A stretch of DNA of 64,000 nt from SIG307 sp045596385 (GCA_045596385.1 JAZOCC010000023.1:1-64000), one strand, 5' to 3'. Counted from the stretch's first letter, positions 7,775 to 16,603 are shown. The notes: generated by a model from the letters alone, not told the origin. Program-made: numbers and translations.

Positions 7775-8953
7775 ATGTACCAGTATCATTGCTTAAATCC
7801 GATTGCAGCAATCGGTCTTAACAATTTTACCGCAGACTACGCAAAGACCGAGGATGCGGCAGCAGCAGAGGCATTCTTAGTTCGTTCCGCAGTTATGCAT
7901 GAGATGGAGTTTTCCGATAAGCTTCTTTGCGTAGCAAGAGCAGGCGCAGGTGTTAACAACATTCCGCTTGCAAAGTGCGCAGAGGAAGGTATCGTTGTAT
8001 TTAATACCCCGGGTGCTAACGCAAACGGTGTTAAGGAGCTTGCGGTAGCAGGTATGTTACTTGCTTCCAGAGATATCATCGGTGGTGTGAACTGGGTTCA
8101 GACCGTAAAGGACGATGAGGGCGTTGCAAAGCTCGTAGAAAAGGGTAAGGCAAAGTTCGCAGGTCAGGAAATTAAGGGTAAGAAGCTCGGTATCATCGGT
8201 CTCGGTGCTATCGGCGGACCGCTTGCTAACGCAGCAGTAAGCCTTGGCATGGATGTATACGGATGTGACCCGTATCTTTCCGTAGATGCTGCTTGGAACA
8301 TTTCCCGTTCCGTACATCACGTAAAGACCCGTGAGGAAATCTTCTCTACCTGTGATTACATTTCCGTACATACTCCGCTTGTTGAGAATGAGGATCCGAA
8401 TGTAAATACCAAGAAGATGATTAACAAGGACACTATCGCTATGATGAAGGACGGCGTTATCATCCTCAACTTCGCTAGAGACCTTTTGGTTGACGACGAG
8501 GCGATGGAAGAGGCTCTCGCTTCCGGTAAGGTAAAGAAGTATGTTACTGATTTCCCGAATGCAAAGACCGCTGGTATGGCTGGCGTAATCGCTATCCCGC
8601 ACCTTGGTGCTTCCACCGAGGAGTCCGAGGACAACTGTGCTGTTATGGCTGTTAACGAGATCAGAGAGTACCTTGAGAACGGTAACATCATCAACTCCGT
8701 AAACTATCCGGCATGTGACGCAGGCGTTTGCAAGACCGCTGCCCGTGTTACCATCTGCCACAAGAACATCCCGAACATGCTCACTCAGTTCACCGGTGTA
8801 TTCGCTTCCGAGAACATCAACATCGAGAACATGGTGAACAAGTCCAGAGGTGAGTTCGCATATACCGTACTTGACGTAGTAACCGAGGTTGCTGACGGCT
8901 TAGTTGCTAAGTTAAACGCAATTGAGGGCGTATTGAAGGTACGTGTACTGTAA
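7775..8953 (+). CDS. serA: D-3-phosphoglycerate dehydrogenase
   Basis: SerA oxidises 3-phosphoglycerate to phosphohydroxypyruvate with NAD, the first step of the phosphorylated serine pathway. The 392-aa protein has the substrate domain (RAGAGVNNIP), a Rossmann motif GLGAIG near residues 142-147 with Asp at the strand end (YGCDPYL), the catalytic IPHLGAST histidine region, and a C-terminal ACT domain (about residues 320-392) for serine feedback. It lacks the long intervening domain of type I enzymes. AGGAGGG sits 7 nt before the ATG. serB is not in the window. Confidence 0.95.
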   Translation: MYQYHCLNPIAAIGLNNFTADYAKTEDAAAAEAFLVRSAVMHEMEFSDKLLCVARAGAGVNNIPLAKCAEEGIVVFNTPGANANGVKELAVAGMLLASRDIIGGVNWVQTVKDDEGVAKLVEKGKAKFAGQEIKGKKLGIIGLGAIGGPLANAAVSLGMDVYGCDPYLSVDAAWNISRSVHHVKTREEIFSTCDYISVHTPLVENEDPNVNTKKMINKDTIAMMKDGVIILNFARDLLVDDEAMEEALASGKVKKYVTDFPNAKTAGMAGVIAIPHLGASTEESEDNCAVMAVNEIREYLENGNIINSVNYPACDAGVCKTAARVTICHKNIPNMLTQFTGVFASENINIENMVNKSRGEFAYTVLDVVTEVADGLVAKLNAIEGVLKVRVL

Positions 8954-8964
8954 TCTAATAAGTG

Positions 8965-9015
8965 AAAAAACGCAAGGGCGTTGCCGTTTGTGAACGGCAG
9001 CGCCTTTGCGTTTTT
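8965..9015. terminator. Bidirectional terminator between serA and the XRE gene
   Basis: A long stem, AAAACGCAAGGGCG..CGCCTTTGCGTTTTT, with inner TTGCCGTT / AACGGCA, has an A run on the left and a T run on the right. It serves serA and the convergent XRE gene. The core GGCGTTGCCGT..CAGCGCC recurs at 10745-10783. Confidence 0.85.
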
Positions 9016-9021
9016 GTAGAG

Positions 9022-9234
9022 TTACGGATATCTACGCTTTTCGTTTGTTTGTCCGAGCAAATAATCAATGCTGGTATTGTAATAGTTTGCCAGTTTAATC
9101 AGAATACCGGTAGGGATATCGTTTTCACCGGTTTCGTATTTTGAATAGCCGGTTTGGGACATCCCTAACATCTTTGCGACCTGTGTCTGATTCATATCAC
9201 GGTCTTCTCTGAGATTCCGAATTCTTGGGTACAT
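9022..9234 (-). CDS. Small XRE-family transcriptional regulator
   Basis: This 70-aa protein is essentially one HTH_3 domain: QTQVAKMLGMSQTGYSKYETGENDIPTGILIKLANYYNTSIDYLLG is the family pattern. Such single-domain regulators usually repress their own promoter and neighbours. It is divergent from the VanZ-like/DUF4352 pair, with the shared intergenic region carrying direct repeats. It converges on serA across a shared terminator. The three-gene segment is AT-richer than its surroundings, so it may be acquired. Confidence 0.85.
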   Translation of the reverse strand: MYPRIRNLREDRDMNQTQVAKMLGMSQTGYSKYETGENDIPTGILIKLANYYNTSIDYLLGQTNEKRRYP

Positions 9235-9296
9235 AGAAAAACTCCTTTTTGCTGATAAATGAATAGTTCCCTAATTGCCTTGAATTATACTGTAAT

Positions 9297-9338
9297 CTGT
9301 TTTAGGTTATTGACTTTTAATCTGAAATAGGTTAAACT
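9297..9338 (+). promoter_or_regulatory. Promoter with direct repeats between XRE and VanZ-like genes
   Basis: TTGACT (9310-9315), 17-nt spacer, TAAACT (9333-9338). Two direct repeats CTGTTTTAGGTTA (9297-9309) and CTGAAATAGGTTA (9322-9334), 25 nt apart, flank the -35 and overlap the -10. They are a plausible binding site for the divergent XRE protein; its own -10 (TATAAT on the minus strand) lies near 9283-9288. Confidence 0.55.
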
Positions 9339-9352
9339 TTAAAGAGAAGGTG

Positions 9353-9784
9353 ATGAAAATAAAGAAGAAACTGATTATTGGACTGACAACAGTAATGATT
9401 CCTTTAATACTTGGTGCATTATTGTATTACATAATATGTCCGGAGGTTTTTTTTGTAAAATTGATAGACCGGTACACTGATTTCAATATTCACATTGAAT
9501 ATCAAACAGAACAAAACAGAGTAACTGAAATTTTTCGAAATTATTTTTTTGATTTTATATGGGCATTTGCGTTTACAAATGCCTTGAATTTAATTTTTAA
9601 TAACGATACTATAGCACATCTAAAAGGCTGTTTTATTTCTGTTGTGGTTGGTGCTCTTTTTGAAGTTTTACAGCTTGTTAGAGTAGTATACGGTACCTTT
9701 GATGTTTGGGATATACTATCGGAAATACTGGGTACAGTGTGTGCATTTTTTATTATGATGGTCATCAGGAGGAAAAAGGTATGA
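9353..9784 (+). CDS. VanZ-like membrane protein
   Basis: About 143 aa with membrane segments near residues 7-27, 63-83, 88-107 and 115-135. The GTFDVWDILSEILG segment near the C-terminus resembles VanZ-like proteins, a family of small membrane proteins named for teicoplanin resistance but of mostly unknown function. ATG 9353 is preferred over the overlapping GTG 9350. The stop overlaps the next start (ATGA), so it is translationally coupled to the DUF4352 protein. AT-rich composition. Confidence 0.65.
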   Translation: MKIKKKLIIGLTTVMIPLILGALLYYIICPEVFFVKLIDRYTDFNIHIEYQTEQNRVTEIFRNYFFDFIWAFAFTNALNLIFNNDTIAHLKGCFISVVVGALFEVLQLVRVVYGTFDVWDILSEILGTVCAFFIMMVIRRKKV

Positions 9785-10740
9785 GAAAAATCAAACAAAC
9801 GGCAGCGCTGATTTTGTGTGTAAGTGCATTTTCACTATTTGCACTTGGTAGTGGAAGTGATGAGTCTTCAACAGCATCTAAAGTTGGAGAGACATCATCA
9901 ACCGAAACAGAAGAACAGGTTGAGAGTACAAAACAAGATTTGAAATCAGAATACTATGTGGGTGATACTTTATATGTGGATGGCTTGGAAATTACATACA
10001 CCGGTAGCAATAATTATATAAGTGATAATCAGTTTATTCAGCCGGCAGATGGAAATAAGTATATCCGTTTAGCCTTTCATGTGGCAAATAAATCTGATTC
10101 AGATAAGTCCGTCTCGACATTTGAGTTTAAGTGTTACGCAGACGGATACGAATGTCAAGCCACATACCAAGATGATGACTTGTCGGCTTCCTTGTCAAAG
10201 GGGCGTAGTGCAGACGGAGCAGTATACTTTGAAGTTCCGGTAGATGCAAAAGAGATTGAAGTGGAATATGAAGTTGATTGGTTTAATGACAAGAAGGTTA
10301 AATTTATATTTGAAGGAGAAAAGGATAGCGGATTAGTTTTTGAAAAGGAGTCCGGTGTGACAGAAAATGCATTTCATGTAGGAGATATAATTGAAACAAA
10401 GAAACTTCGTATTGTTTACAATAAAGCAGATGAATATGTAAGTGACAATATGTTTTTACAAGCACCTGATGGAAAGAAATACGTATATATTGAGTTGGAG
10501 GTGGAAAACTTATCCGAGTCGGATCAAAATATTTCATTTTATTCCTTTAATTGTTATGCTGACGGAAATGCTTGTGATGGCTATTATGGAATGGATGATC
10601 TTTTATCTGCAGATATTTCTGCAGGAAGAAAAGCAAAGGGAACCATTGCATTTGAAGTGCCGGAAAATGCAAAAACAATAGAGTTTGAGTTTGAAGATAA
10701 CTTTTGGACCGAAAGTAAGATTGTTTTCTTGTATGAGTAA
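9781..10740 (+). CDS. Secreted tandem DUF4352-type protein
   Basis: A 319-aa protein with an N-terminal hydrophobic signal (about residues 5-23) and an acidic Ser/Thr-rich linker. Two similar domains follow, about residues 60-185 and 200-319. Each starts YYVGDTL/FHVGDII, contains a DGNKYI/DGKKYV strand and ends in FEVP...; this matches DUF4352/DUF5067-type immunoglobulin-like folds. Family members are usually lipoproteins, but here the expected lipobox reads ALGSGS without Cys, so it may be released instead of lipidated. Start ATG 9781 follows AGGAGG and overlaps the VanZ-like stop. Role unknown. Confidence 0.75.
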   Translation: MRKIKQTAALILCVSAFSLFALGSGSDESSTASKVGETSSTETEEQVESTKQDLKSEYYVGDTLYVDGLEITYTGSNNYISDNQFIQPADGNKYIRLAFHVANKSDSDKSVSTFEFKCYADGYECQATYQDDDLSASLSKGRSADGAVYFEVPVDAKEIEVEYEVDWFNDKKVKFIFEGEKDSGLVFEKESGVTENAFHVGDIIETKKLRIVYNKADEYVSDNMFLQAPDGKKYVYIELEVENLSESDQNISFYSFNCYADGNACDGYYGMDDLLSADISAGRKAKGTIAFEVPENAKTIEFEFEDNFWTESKIVFLYE

Positions 10741-10744
10741 AAGG

Positions 10745-10783
10745 AATGGCGTTGCCGTAAGTTTACGACAGCGCCATTTTTCT
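10745..10783 (+). terminator. Terminator of the VanZ-like/DUF4352 unit
   Basis: AATGGCG-TTG-CCGTAA / TTACG-ACAG-CGCCATT, then TTTTT. It shares the GGCGTTGCCGT..CAGCGCC core with 8965-9015. The remaining gap to pepT shows only a weak promoter-like GTGACA-17-TACACT (10893-10921). Confidence 0.8.
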
Positions 10784-10988
10784 GTTTTAAACCGGTTTCT
10801 CGTGGATGGACTAAGTTGCAAATTATATGCAAAGCAGAGGAATTTGTAACATATGGTTTGCTTTTCTGTATATAAAATGTATGTCATTTTTCGTGACAAT
10901 TTCTTTGTAATATGATACACTAATGATAGTCTATTTCTAAACGAAGTTATTGAAATATATTACGATTGATGGAAGCGAGGAGCAAACC

Positions 10989-12227
10989 ATGACCAGTGTA
11001 ACTGACCGTTTTTTACGATATGTACAGATTGATACAAAGTCCGATGACCGGAGCGGGACTTCGCCGAGTACCGCAAAGCAGCACAATCTTGCGAAGGTGC
11101 TTGTGGAAGAACTGAAAGAATTGGGAATTACGGATGTGACTTATGATACCGAGCATTGTTATGTGTATGCGAGCATTCCGGCAAGTGTGGGCTGTGAGGC
11201 GGCTCCGGCGCTGGGCTTTATTGCCCATATGGATACGTCCCCGGCAGTGACGGGAGAGAATGTAAAGCCGAAGCGGGTGGAGAATTATGACGGTAAGAAT
11301 GTGCTGTTAAATGCAGAAAAGGATATTTGGCTGACGACGGAGGATTTTCCGGAGCTTTTGGAGCTTATCGGACAAGATTTGATTGTGACCGACGGAACGA
11401 CGCTTCTCGGCGCGGACGATAAGGCCGGTGTGGCGGAGATTATGGCCATGGCGGAGTATTTGCTAAATCATCCGGAGGTTATGCACGGCAAGATTTGTAT
11501 CGGGTTTACGCCGGACGAGGAAATCGGCTGCGGGACGGACTTTTTTGATATTCCGAAGTTTGGGGCACAGTATTCCTACACGGTAGACGGTGGAGCATTG
11601 GGTGAGCTGGAATATGAGAATTTCAATGCGGCCGGAGCTACGGTACACATTTACGGAAGAAATGTGCATCCGGGTTCCGCAAAGGGCAAGATGAAAAATG
11701 CGCTCCTCATTGCTCAGGAACTTCAGAGTCTCCTTCCGGTGCAGCAAAATCCGATGTACACGGAAGGCTACGAGGGTTTTTTCCATCTGGACCGTTTGAG
11801 CGGCGTAGTGGAAGAAGCGGAGGCGGAGTATATTATCCGTGATCACGACAGAAGTTTATTTGAAGAGAAGAAGACGCTGTTTTTGAATGCGGTGCGATTC
11901 TTAAACGAGAAGTACGGCGAAGGTACGATTGTAGTGGAACTGGAAGATTCTTATTACAACATGAAAGAGAAGCTTGCCGATCATATGCATTTGGTAACCT
12001 CTGCCTGTGAAGCTATGAAGGAGATTGGCATCGAGCCGAAGGTGATGCCGATTCGCGGCGGTACCGATGGCGCCCGTCTGACCTATGAGGGGCTTCCGTG
12101 TCCGAATCTTTGCACCGGCGGAGCCAACTACCACAGCCGCTTTGAGTATGTCAGCGTGGATGCCATGGAGAAGACGACGGAGTTGTTGGTATTGCTGGCA
12201 AAAAAGTATGGACAAGCAGAAGTATAG
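10989..12227 (+). CDS. pepT: Peptidase T (tripeptide aminopeptidase)
   Basis: PepT is a cytosolic M20B metallopeptidase that removes the N-terminal residue of tripeptides. The 412-aa size is normal. Dizinc ligand motifs are in place: AHMDTSPA (His-x-Asp), GADDKAG (bridging Asp), DEEIG (catalytic Glu and ligand Glu), TVDGG and C-terminal NYHSRFE. The dimerisation lid HPGSAKGKMKNA is present. ATG 10989 has GAGGAG 8 nt upstream; the upstream in-frame start at 10950 does not. Confidence 0.95.
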   Translation: MTSVTDRFLRYVQIDTKSDDRSGTSPSTAKQHNLAKVLVEELKELGITDVTYDTEHCYVYASIPASVGCEAAPALGFIAHMDTSPAVTGENVKPKRVENYDGKNVLLNAEKDIWLTTEDFPELLELIGQDLIVTDGTTLLGADDKAGVAEIMAMAEYLLNHPEVMHGKICIGFTPDEEIGCGTDFFDIPKFGAQYSYTVDGGALGELEYENFNAAGATVHIYGRNVHPGSAKGKMKNALLIAQELQSLLPVQQNPMYTEGYEGFFHLDRLSGVVEEAEAEYIIRDHDRSLFEEKKTLFLNAVRFLNEKYGEGTIVVELEDSYYNMKEKLADHMHLVTSACEAMKEIGIEPKVMPIRGGTDGARLTYEGLPCPNLCTGGANYHSRFEYVSVDAMEKTTELLVLLAKKYGQAEV

Positions 12228-12271
12228 GATAATGAGTGCGAATATATTTTGGGGAAGGAACAAGAAGGAAA

Positions 12272-13210
12272 ATGTGCGAGACGGAAGAAATAATAGAATG
12301 TAACAAGACGGGAAAAACGGCAATTCCAAGAGAGGAGTTTACGGTATCCGCTACGGACGGGCTCTTGTTAGCCTGTGCGTTATTTCCTTGCGAACATCCG
12401 AAGGGCGTGGTTCAGATGATTCACGGAGCAAAAGAGCACAAGGAACGGTATTACGACTTTTGTATATTCTTACAGGAAAACGGATATGCGGTATTGATTT
12501 CCGATACAAGAGGACACGGAGCATCGTTAAACGAGAAGTATACGCTGGGATATATGGATGGATTGGCGCTTTTGATTGAGGATCAGCGATTATTGACAAG
12601 TTTTTTGCAGAAGAAATATCCGAATGTGCCGCTTCACATGTTCGGTCATTCCTTCGGTTCTTTGATTGCCCGCAAGTATATGCAGAAGTATGATGATGAG
12701 CTGGTATCGGTAACGATGTCCGGTACAGCCAATTATGTAAAGGTAGTAAAACCGGGAATGGCTTACGGAAAGCTAATGATGAAGAAAAGCGGGGAACGGG
12801 GGCATCACCCGTTTATGATGAATCTGGGCGACAAGGACGATGATTCCTGGCTGGCCTATAATCCGAAGGTGCAGGAGGTATACCGGAAAGACCCGCTCTG
12901 TTCAGGCTATAAGTATACCAATCGGGCGGTACTTACGGTATGGGAAGCGGATAGGGAGCTAAAAAATTACAAAGGATACGAGTGTAAGAATCCGAAACTC
13001 CCGATTTTGAGTATTACCGGAGTGGATGACCCGGTGGCCGGATTTGAGAAGGGGTTACGGGATTCCGTGAAGAATTTAAAACGTGTGGGATATGAGGATA
13101 TTTGTACGATTGTGTATCCGGAGATGAAGCATGAGGTGCTAAATGAAATCGGAAACGAGAAAGTGTATGGGGATGTACTTTCCTTTTTGGAAGGAATAAA
13201 AGTAGGTTAG
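12272..13210 (+). CDS. Alpha/beta hydrolase, monoacylglycerol-lipase-like
   Basis: About 312 aa with an alpha/beta hydrolase fold: oxyanion region MIHGAKEHKERY, the DTRGHGAS strand, nucleophile elbow GHSFGS, acid near TGVDDPVAG and catalytic His in EMKHEVLNE. This matches the serine aminopeptidase S33/lysophospholipase group that hydrolyses lipid esters. ATG 12272 is taken as start; a GTG at 12236 with AGGA upstream is an alternative that overlaps the spacing from pepT. Follows pepT closely and is probably co-transcribed. Substrate cannot be told. Confidence 0.85.
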   Translation: MCETEEIIECNKTGKTAIPREEFTVSATDGLLLACALFPCEHPKGVVQMIHGAKEHKERYYDFCIFLQENGYAVLISDTRGHGASLNEKYTLGYMDGLALLIEDQRLLTSFLQKKYPNVPLHMFGHSFGSLIARKYMQKYDDELVSVTMSGTANYVKVVKPGMAYGKLMMKKSGERGHHPFMMNLGDKDDDSWLAYNPKVQEVYRKDPLCSGYKYTNRAVLTVWEADRELKNYKGYECKNPKLPILSITGVDDPVAGFEKGLRDSVKNLKRVGYEDICTIVYPEMKHEVLNEIGNEKVYGDVLSFLEGIKVG

Positions 13211-13274
13211 AGCAGTATGCTGTGCGGTAAAAAACGATGCAGAAGTTGCAAGGACAGAATATTTCCGACACCCC

Positions 13275-13303
13275 TTGTCAAGTGTCGGCGCCTCTGTTAA
13301 AAT
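13275..13303 (+). promoter_or_regulatory. lgt promoter overlapping a hairpin
   Basis: TTGTCA (13275-13280), 17-nt spacer, TAAAAT (13298-13303). The inverted repeat CCGACAC (13265-13271) / GTGTCGG (13282-13288) straddles the -35 box. Confidence 0.6.
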
Positions 13304-13339
13304 ATGTAATATGTGGGATGTAAGAGAAAGGAAACAAGT

Positions 13340-14131
13340 ATGAAATCGATTTTATTTGAATTGGGACCGATTAAGGTGCACGGCTATGGTCTTATGATTG
13401 CCATCGGCGTAGTGTTGGCGTTTATGATTGCAGAAGCGAGAGCACCGAAGAAGAAGCTGGATGCGGAACGTATCTGGCCGCTTGGCATTTGGTGTGCAGT
13501 CGGAGGCTTTCTGGGGGCAAAGGTGCTGTACGTGATTACCGAGTATAAAGAATTGTTCGCCGGACGAATGACGTTCCGGGATGTGCTGTACGGTTTTGTG
13601 GTATACGGTGGCATTATCGGCGGTATCTTCGCAGGATTTTTGTATTGTAAGGTAAAGAAATTGAGCTTTTTAAAGTACTTTGATATTGTGATGCCGTCTA
13701 TTGCACTGGCTCAGGGATTCGGTCGTATCGGATGTTTTTTGGCGGGCTGTTGCTATGGAAAGCGGACGGACGCCTGGTACGGTATGGAGTTTAATGATTC
13801 GGTGTATTCGAATATGGTGGGGGTCAAGGTGATTCCGACCCAGCTTATTATGAGTGCTGCGAATTTTATACATTTCTTTTTACTTGTGTTAATTGCAAAA
13901 AAGGCGTATCAAGTTGGGAAAGACGGTATTGTCGCAGGATGTTATTTGTTGTTTTACAGCATTGGCCGATTTTTAATCGAGTTTTTACGAGACGACCCGC
14001 GAGGCGGTGTGGGAGTACTTTCCACGTCCCAGTTTATTTCTCTGTTTATTTTTGCGGCGGGGGTAGGAATGGTGTTGTTTTTCGGACTTCGGAAAGGGAA
14101 AAAAGAGACGGTGACCGAAATCGCGGAATAA
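13340..14131 (+). CDS. lgt: Prolipoprotein diacylglyceryl transferase
   Basis: Lgt moves a diacylglyceryl group from phosphatidylglycerol to the lipobox Cys of prelipoproteins in the cytoplasmic membrane. The 263-aa protein has multiple membrane segments, the HGYGLMIAIG motif with the essential His near residue 16, the signature QGFGRIGCFLAGCCYG, and a conserved YSIGRFLIEFLRDD stretch near the C-terminus. ATG 13340 follows GAAAGGA; an upstream in-frame start at 13313 lies at the likely transcription start and is rejected. The window encodes at least one client lipoprotein (55298-56155). Confidence 0.95.
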   Translation: MKSILFELGPIKVHGYGLMIAIGVVLAFMIAEARAPKKKLDAERIWPLGIWCAVGGFLGAKVLYVITEYKELFAGRMTFRDVLYGFVVYGGIIGGIFAGFLYCKVKKLSFLKYFDIVMPSIALAQGFGRIGCFLAGCCYGKRTDAWYGMEFNDSVYSNMVGVKVIPTQLIMSAANFIHFFLLVLIAKKAYQVGKDGIVAGCYLLFYSIGRFLIEFLRDDPRGGVGVLSTSQFISLFIFAAGVGMVLFFGLRKGKKETVTEIAE

Positions 14132-14225
14132 TAGCGAGATAAACGAGAATAACAAAACAGACGGAATATTTAAAAAGACGAGATAATCAGATAAATGAAA
14201 CTATTAGAATACGGAGGGAAAATCA

Positions 14226-14795
14226 ATGGTCGTCAGTAATGTGAAAGTATACGGTTTGGAAAGTGCTGTGCGGGGCAGTAAGTTTCCGATGGCAACAAAG
14301 ACAGAGGAATTAAACGGTGATATTGTGCCGACCACCTATAAGCTTGCGACTTGCGAGCGGGGCAGCGGACACGACCAGTTTATGACCGGTATTATCGTAC
14401 AGTTTGATTTGACCTTTACGGTAAAGGCATGGACCGAGGCGGAACGGTATCATTTCCTTGATTTTATTTCCAGCCAGTCCACTATGCATCGCATTGCAAA
14501 GTTTGATTTGGACAATCAGTACAGCGAGTATACGGACAAGCGTATGATTGCCATTATGAATGAGTTAAAGGATAAATACAACGAAACCAACGACCCGGAG
14601 GACTATTTGCGTCTTCTGTATTCCAATCCGTGTGGCTTTAAGCTGACGGCGGCCATGACCACCAATTACCGTCAGTTAAAGACCATTTATGCCCAGAGAA
14701 AGAACCACAGACTGCCGGAGTGGCGTGAGTTCTGTGCCTGGGTGGAGACTTTGCCGTACGCGGAGTTTATTACCGGCGTGAAGGCGGAAGCATAA
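14226..14795 (+). CDS. Conserved phage-type protein, possible distant ThyX relative
   Basis: A 189-aa soluble protein, RBS GGAGGG. It resembles conserved hypothetical proteins of clostridial phages from memory, but no other phage gene is near. By eye its blocks run parallel to flavin-dependent thymidylate synthase: a FDLTFTVKAW strand, SSQSTMHR followed by a Tyr/Asp-rich stretch, and N-x-R-x-L-x(3)-Y-x(2)-R...EWREFCAW like the ThyX C-terminal substrate region. The canonical RHRx7S motif is not intact. I treat ThyX relation as a hypothesis; profile comparison would settle it. Confidence 0.5.
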   Translation: MVVSNVKVYGLESAVRGSKFPMATKTEELNGDIVPTTYKLATCERGSGHDQFMTGIIVQFDLTFTVKAWTEAERYHFLDFISSQSTMHRIAKFDLDNQYSEYTDKRMIAIMNELKDKYNETNDPEDYLRLLYSNPCGFKLTAAMTTNYRQLKTIYAQRKNHRLPEWREFCAWVETLPYAEFITGVKAEA

Positions 14796-14803
14796 ATACG
14801 GGG

Positions 14804-16060
14804 TTAGAAATAAGCATCTATCATTGACTTTGCCAATAGAGTCAGTTGTTCTGCACTAAGTTCGTCAGTATATGGTGTGTAACAGAAATTACTTTTGTAA
14901 TCGGAGTAGAAGCATGGAAGAGAGGATTCCTTCTGTGCTTCTTTTTTTGCAGGTGAAGTTGCGAATTCTATACCTGTAGAATCTGCTTTTCGTTGTGTGG
15001 ATTTCTGATTTCGAAGGGCCAGCGGTAAAAAAGTACCGGTCTTTTTTGTATAGCAGGTGGCTGCTGTAGCCTTTTTCCGGTATTCCTTTTCCACGAATGA
15101 GGCCACACTTTTATGCATGGCACAGTCTTCTAAAGGCAGGTAATAGTAATCTGCCGGGTTCGGATAGAAGTATTTCAGTTCTGTCTCTACAGTCGGAAGG
15201 AGCAACATTACGGTGCCGTTGGTATACAAATCCAGAGAGATTTCTTTTGTATCAAACGGCAGTCTAAAGGAAATATCCCGGGGCAGTGTGAAGGGCAGAT
15301 GAAATTCTATCGAAAAGGCAACGGGAGCCGGTTTTATTTTGCTTAAGGATTCTCTAAGCTTCGGGTCATCCGGCAGGGCATTCGGTAAAGCCGGTTGCAA
15401 TCGTTCCACCGTCAGTTCATCCGATAAATTCTGCAAGAACAGCAATACCGTAAGTGACGGGAGATTTTTGATATCCTCTGCGTTATGAAGAAGCAGTACA
15501 TGCCCAAGGGCGGTGACCTCCCGTTCCTTGCTGTGGTTTGTCATTTCGTTTAAGCGGTACAGGCCCAGAAACTGCGCATAGACTTCAATCAAATCTCCGC
15601 CGGAGAAGGTGTCCGTACGGGTAAAGCCGAAGAATGATTCCATGGACTTCAGCTTCAAATCTTCCGTCGGCAAATAATTTTTTAGCTTCCGGGCAACCGC
15701 ATACAAATCCAGACTTTCCATATTGTGTAACGGAAATTCCAAACAGTGCCGCTTTGCTTTCTTTTCTAAAAAAGGCAAATCAAAGCCGGTGCCGTTGTAG
15801 TGGAGTAGAAGGTCATAACCTTTTGCTTTTTCGAAAAAAAGGCGTAATAGCTCTTTTTCTTCCGCCGGCTCTGTACACATCCATTGGGTCAGATAATATG
15901 TGCCGGCATCCTCGTAGGCACAGCCGATGAGATAGACGTAGGAGCTCTGGGCGGATAGGCCGGTGGTTTCGATATCAAAATAAAGCGCCCGCTTTGTCTG
16001 AAAATCAGGCGGAAGATAAGGCATAAATTCCGGTTTGAACGGTGTGGTTAACGTAATCAT
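14804..16060 (-). CDS. YprB-like ribonuclease H-fold exonuclease
   Basis: 418 aa with an N-terminal DEDD-type 3'-5' exonuclease domain (about residues 20-200): Exo I FDIETTGL (Asp-x-Glu), Exo II YNGTGFDLPFL (Asp) and Exo III HNAEDIKNL (His, Asp), the RNase_H_2/YprB pattern. The C-terminal half is a less conserved, family-specific extension ending in a basic, Ser-rich tail. The substrate is nucleic acid, RNA or DNA undetermined. Minus-strand ATG is preceded by GGAAG; a hairpin AGGTGCA / TGCACCT lies in its 5' region near 16081-16102. Confidence 0.85.
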   Translation of the reverse strand: MITLTTPFKPEFMPYLPPDFQTKRALYFDIETTGLSAQSSYVYLIGCAYEDAGTYYLTQWMCTEPAEEKELLRLFFEKAKGYDLLLHYNGTGFDLPFLEKKAKRHCLEFPLHNMESLDLYAVARKLKNYLPTEDLKLKSMESFFGFTRTDTFSGGDLIEVYAQFLGLYRLNEMTNHSKEREVTALGHVLLLHNAEDIKNLPSLTVLLFLQNLSDELTVERLQPALPNALPDDPKLRESLSKIKPAPVAFSIEFHLPFTLPRDISFRLPFDTKEISLDLYTNGTVMLLLPTVETELKYFYPNPADYYYLPLEDCAMHKSVASFVEKEYRKKATAATCYTKKTGTFLPLALRNQKSTQRKADSTGIEFATSPAKKEAQKESSLPCFYSDYKSNFCYTPYTDELSAEQLTLLAKSMIDAYF

Positions 16061-16211
16061 AAAAGCACTTCCTTTGTGATGAGGTGCACTGTTTGATGCA
16101 CCTTAACGATAGTACCAGTGTATCATATGTCGTCGTGTTTTGGTAGTGGAAAGAGGAAAAAAGTAGGAGCAAAATCTATTTACATTTTAAGGAAAAATAA
16201 GAAAATAACTA

Positions 16212-16240
16212 TTCCATCTAAGAAAGTGTTGTGCTATACT
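16212..16240 (+). promoter_or_regulatory. Extended -10 promoter of the zinc-ribbon/ruvAB unit
   Basis: TTCCAT (16212-16217), 17-nt spacer ending TGTGC, TATACT (16235-16240). The TGTGC extension recurs at four other promoters in the window. Confidence 0.5.
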
Positions 16241-16276
16241 ATAAATGTGAAAGTCTATCCGTAAGGAGGTGATCGC

Positions 16277-16525
16277 ATGAAGCTGAATCAGTGCAGATAT
16301 TGTGGAGAGATGTTTAAAAGTACCTACTCATCTACTGTTTGCAACCGGTGTAAGGAGTTGGATGATATTTTGTTTAGCAGAATTGAAGAGTATTTAAAAC
16401 GGTTTCCCAACAGCAATGCGATCCAGATAGCGGATGGATTGGAGATTCCGACCTTTGAAGTGGTGCGGTTTATCGACGAGGGAAGACTACAGTTTTCCAA
16501 GGGAAAGTTTGAGAAGCTAAAGTAA
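16277..16525 (+). CDS. Small zinc-ribbon protein, YvyF-like
   Basis: 82 aa. Cys6-x2-Cys9 and Cys22-x2-Cys25 form a zinc knuckle, followed by a helix-turn-helix-like segment (IQIADGLEIPTFEVVRFIDEGRLQF). This arrangement matches the YvyF/flagellar operon protein family (TIGR03826-like), which is linked to flagellar gene control in Bacilli; no flagellar gene is near here, so the role may differ. It stands first in a unit with ruvA and ruvB, preceded by AAGGAGG. Confidence 0.7.
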   Translation: MKLNQCRYCGEMFKSTYSSTVCNRCKELDDILFSRIEEYLKRFPNSNAIQIADGLEIPTFEVVRFIDEGRLQFSKGKFEKLK

Positions 16526-16603
16526 ACCGAAGTCGGGAGTCAGACAGGGGTGCCGGAACAGGAAGCATCCGATGGGAATAGAGTAAAGTACGAGGTGACA
16601 AAC

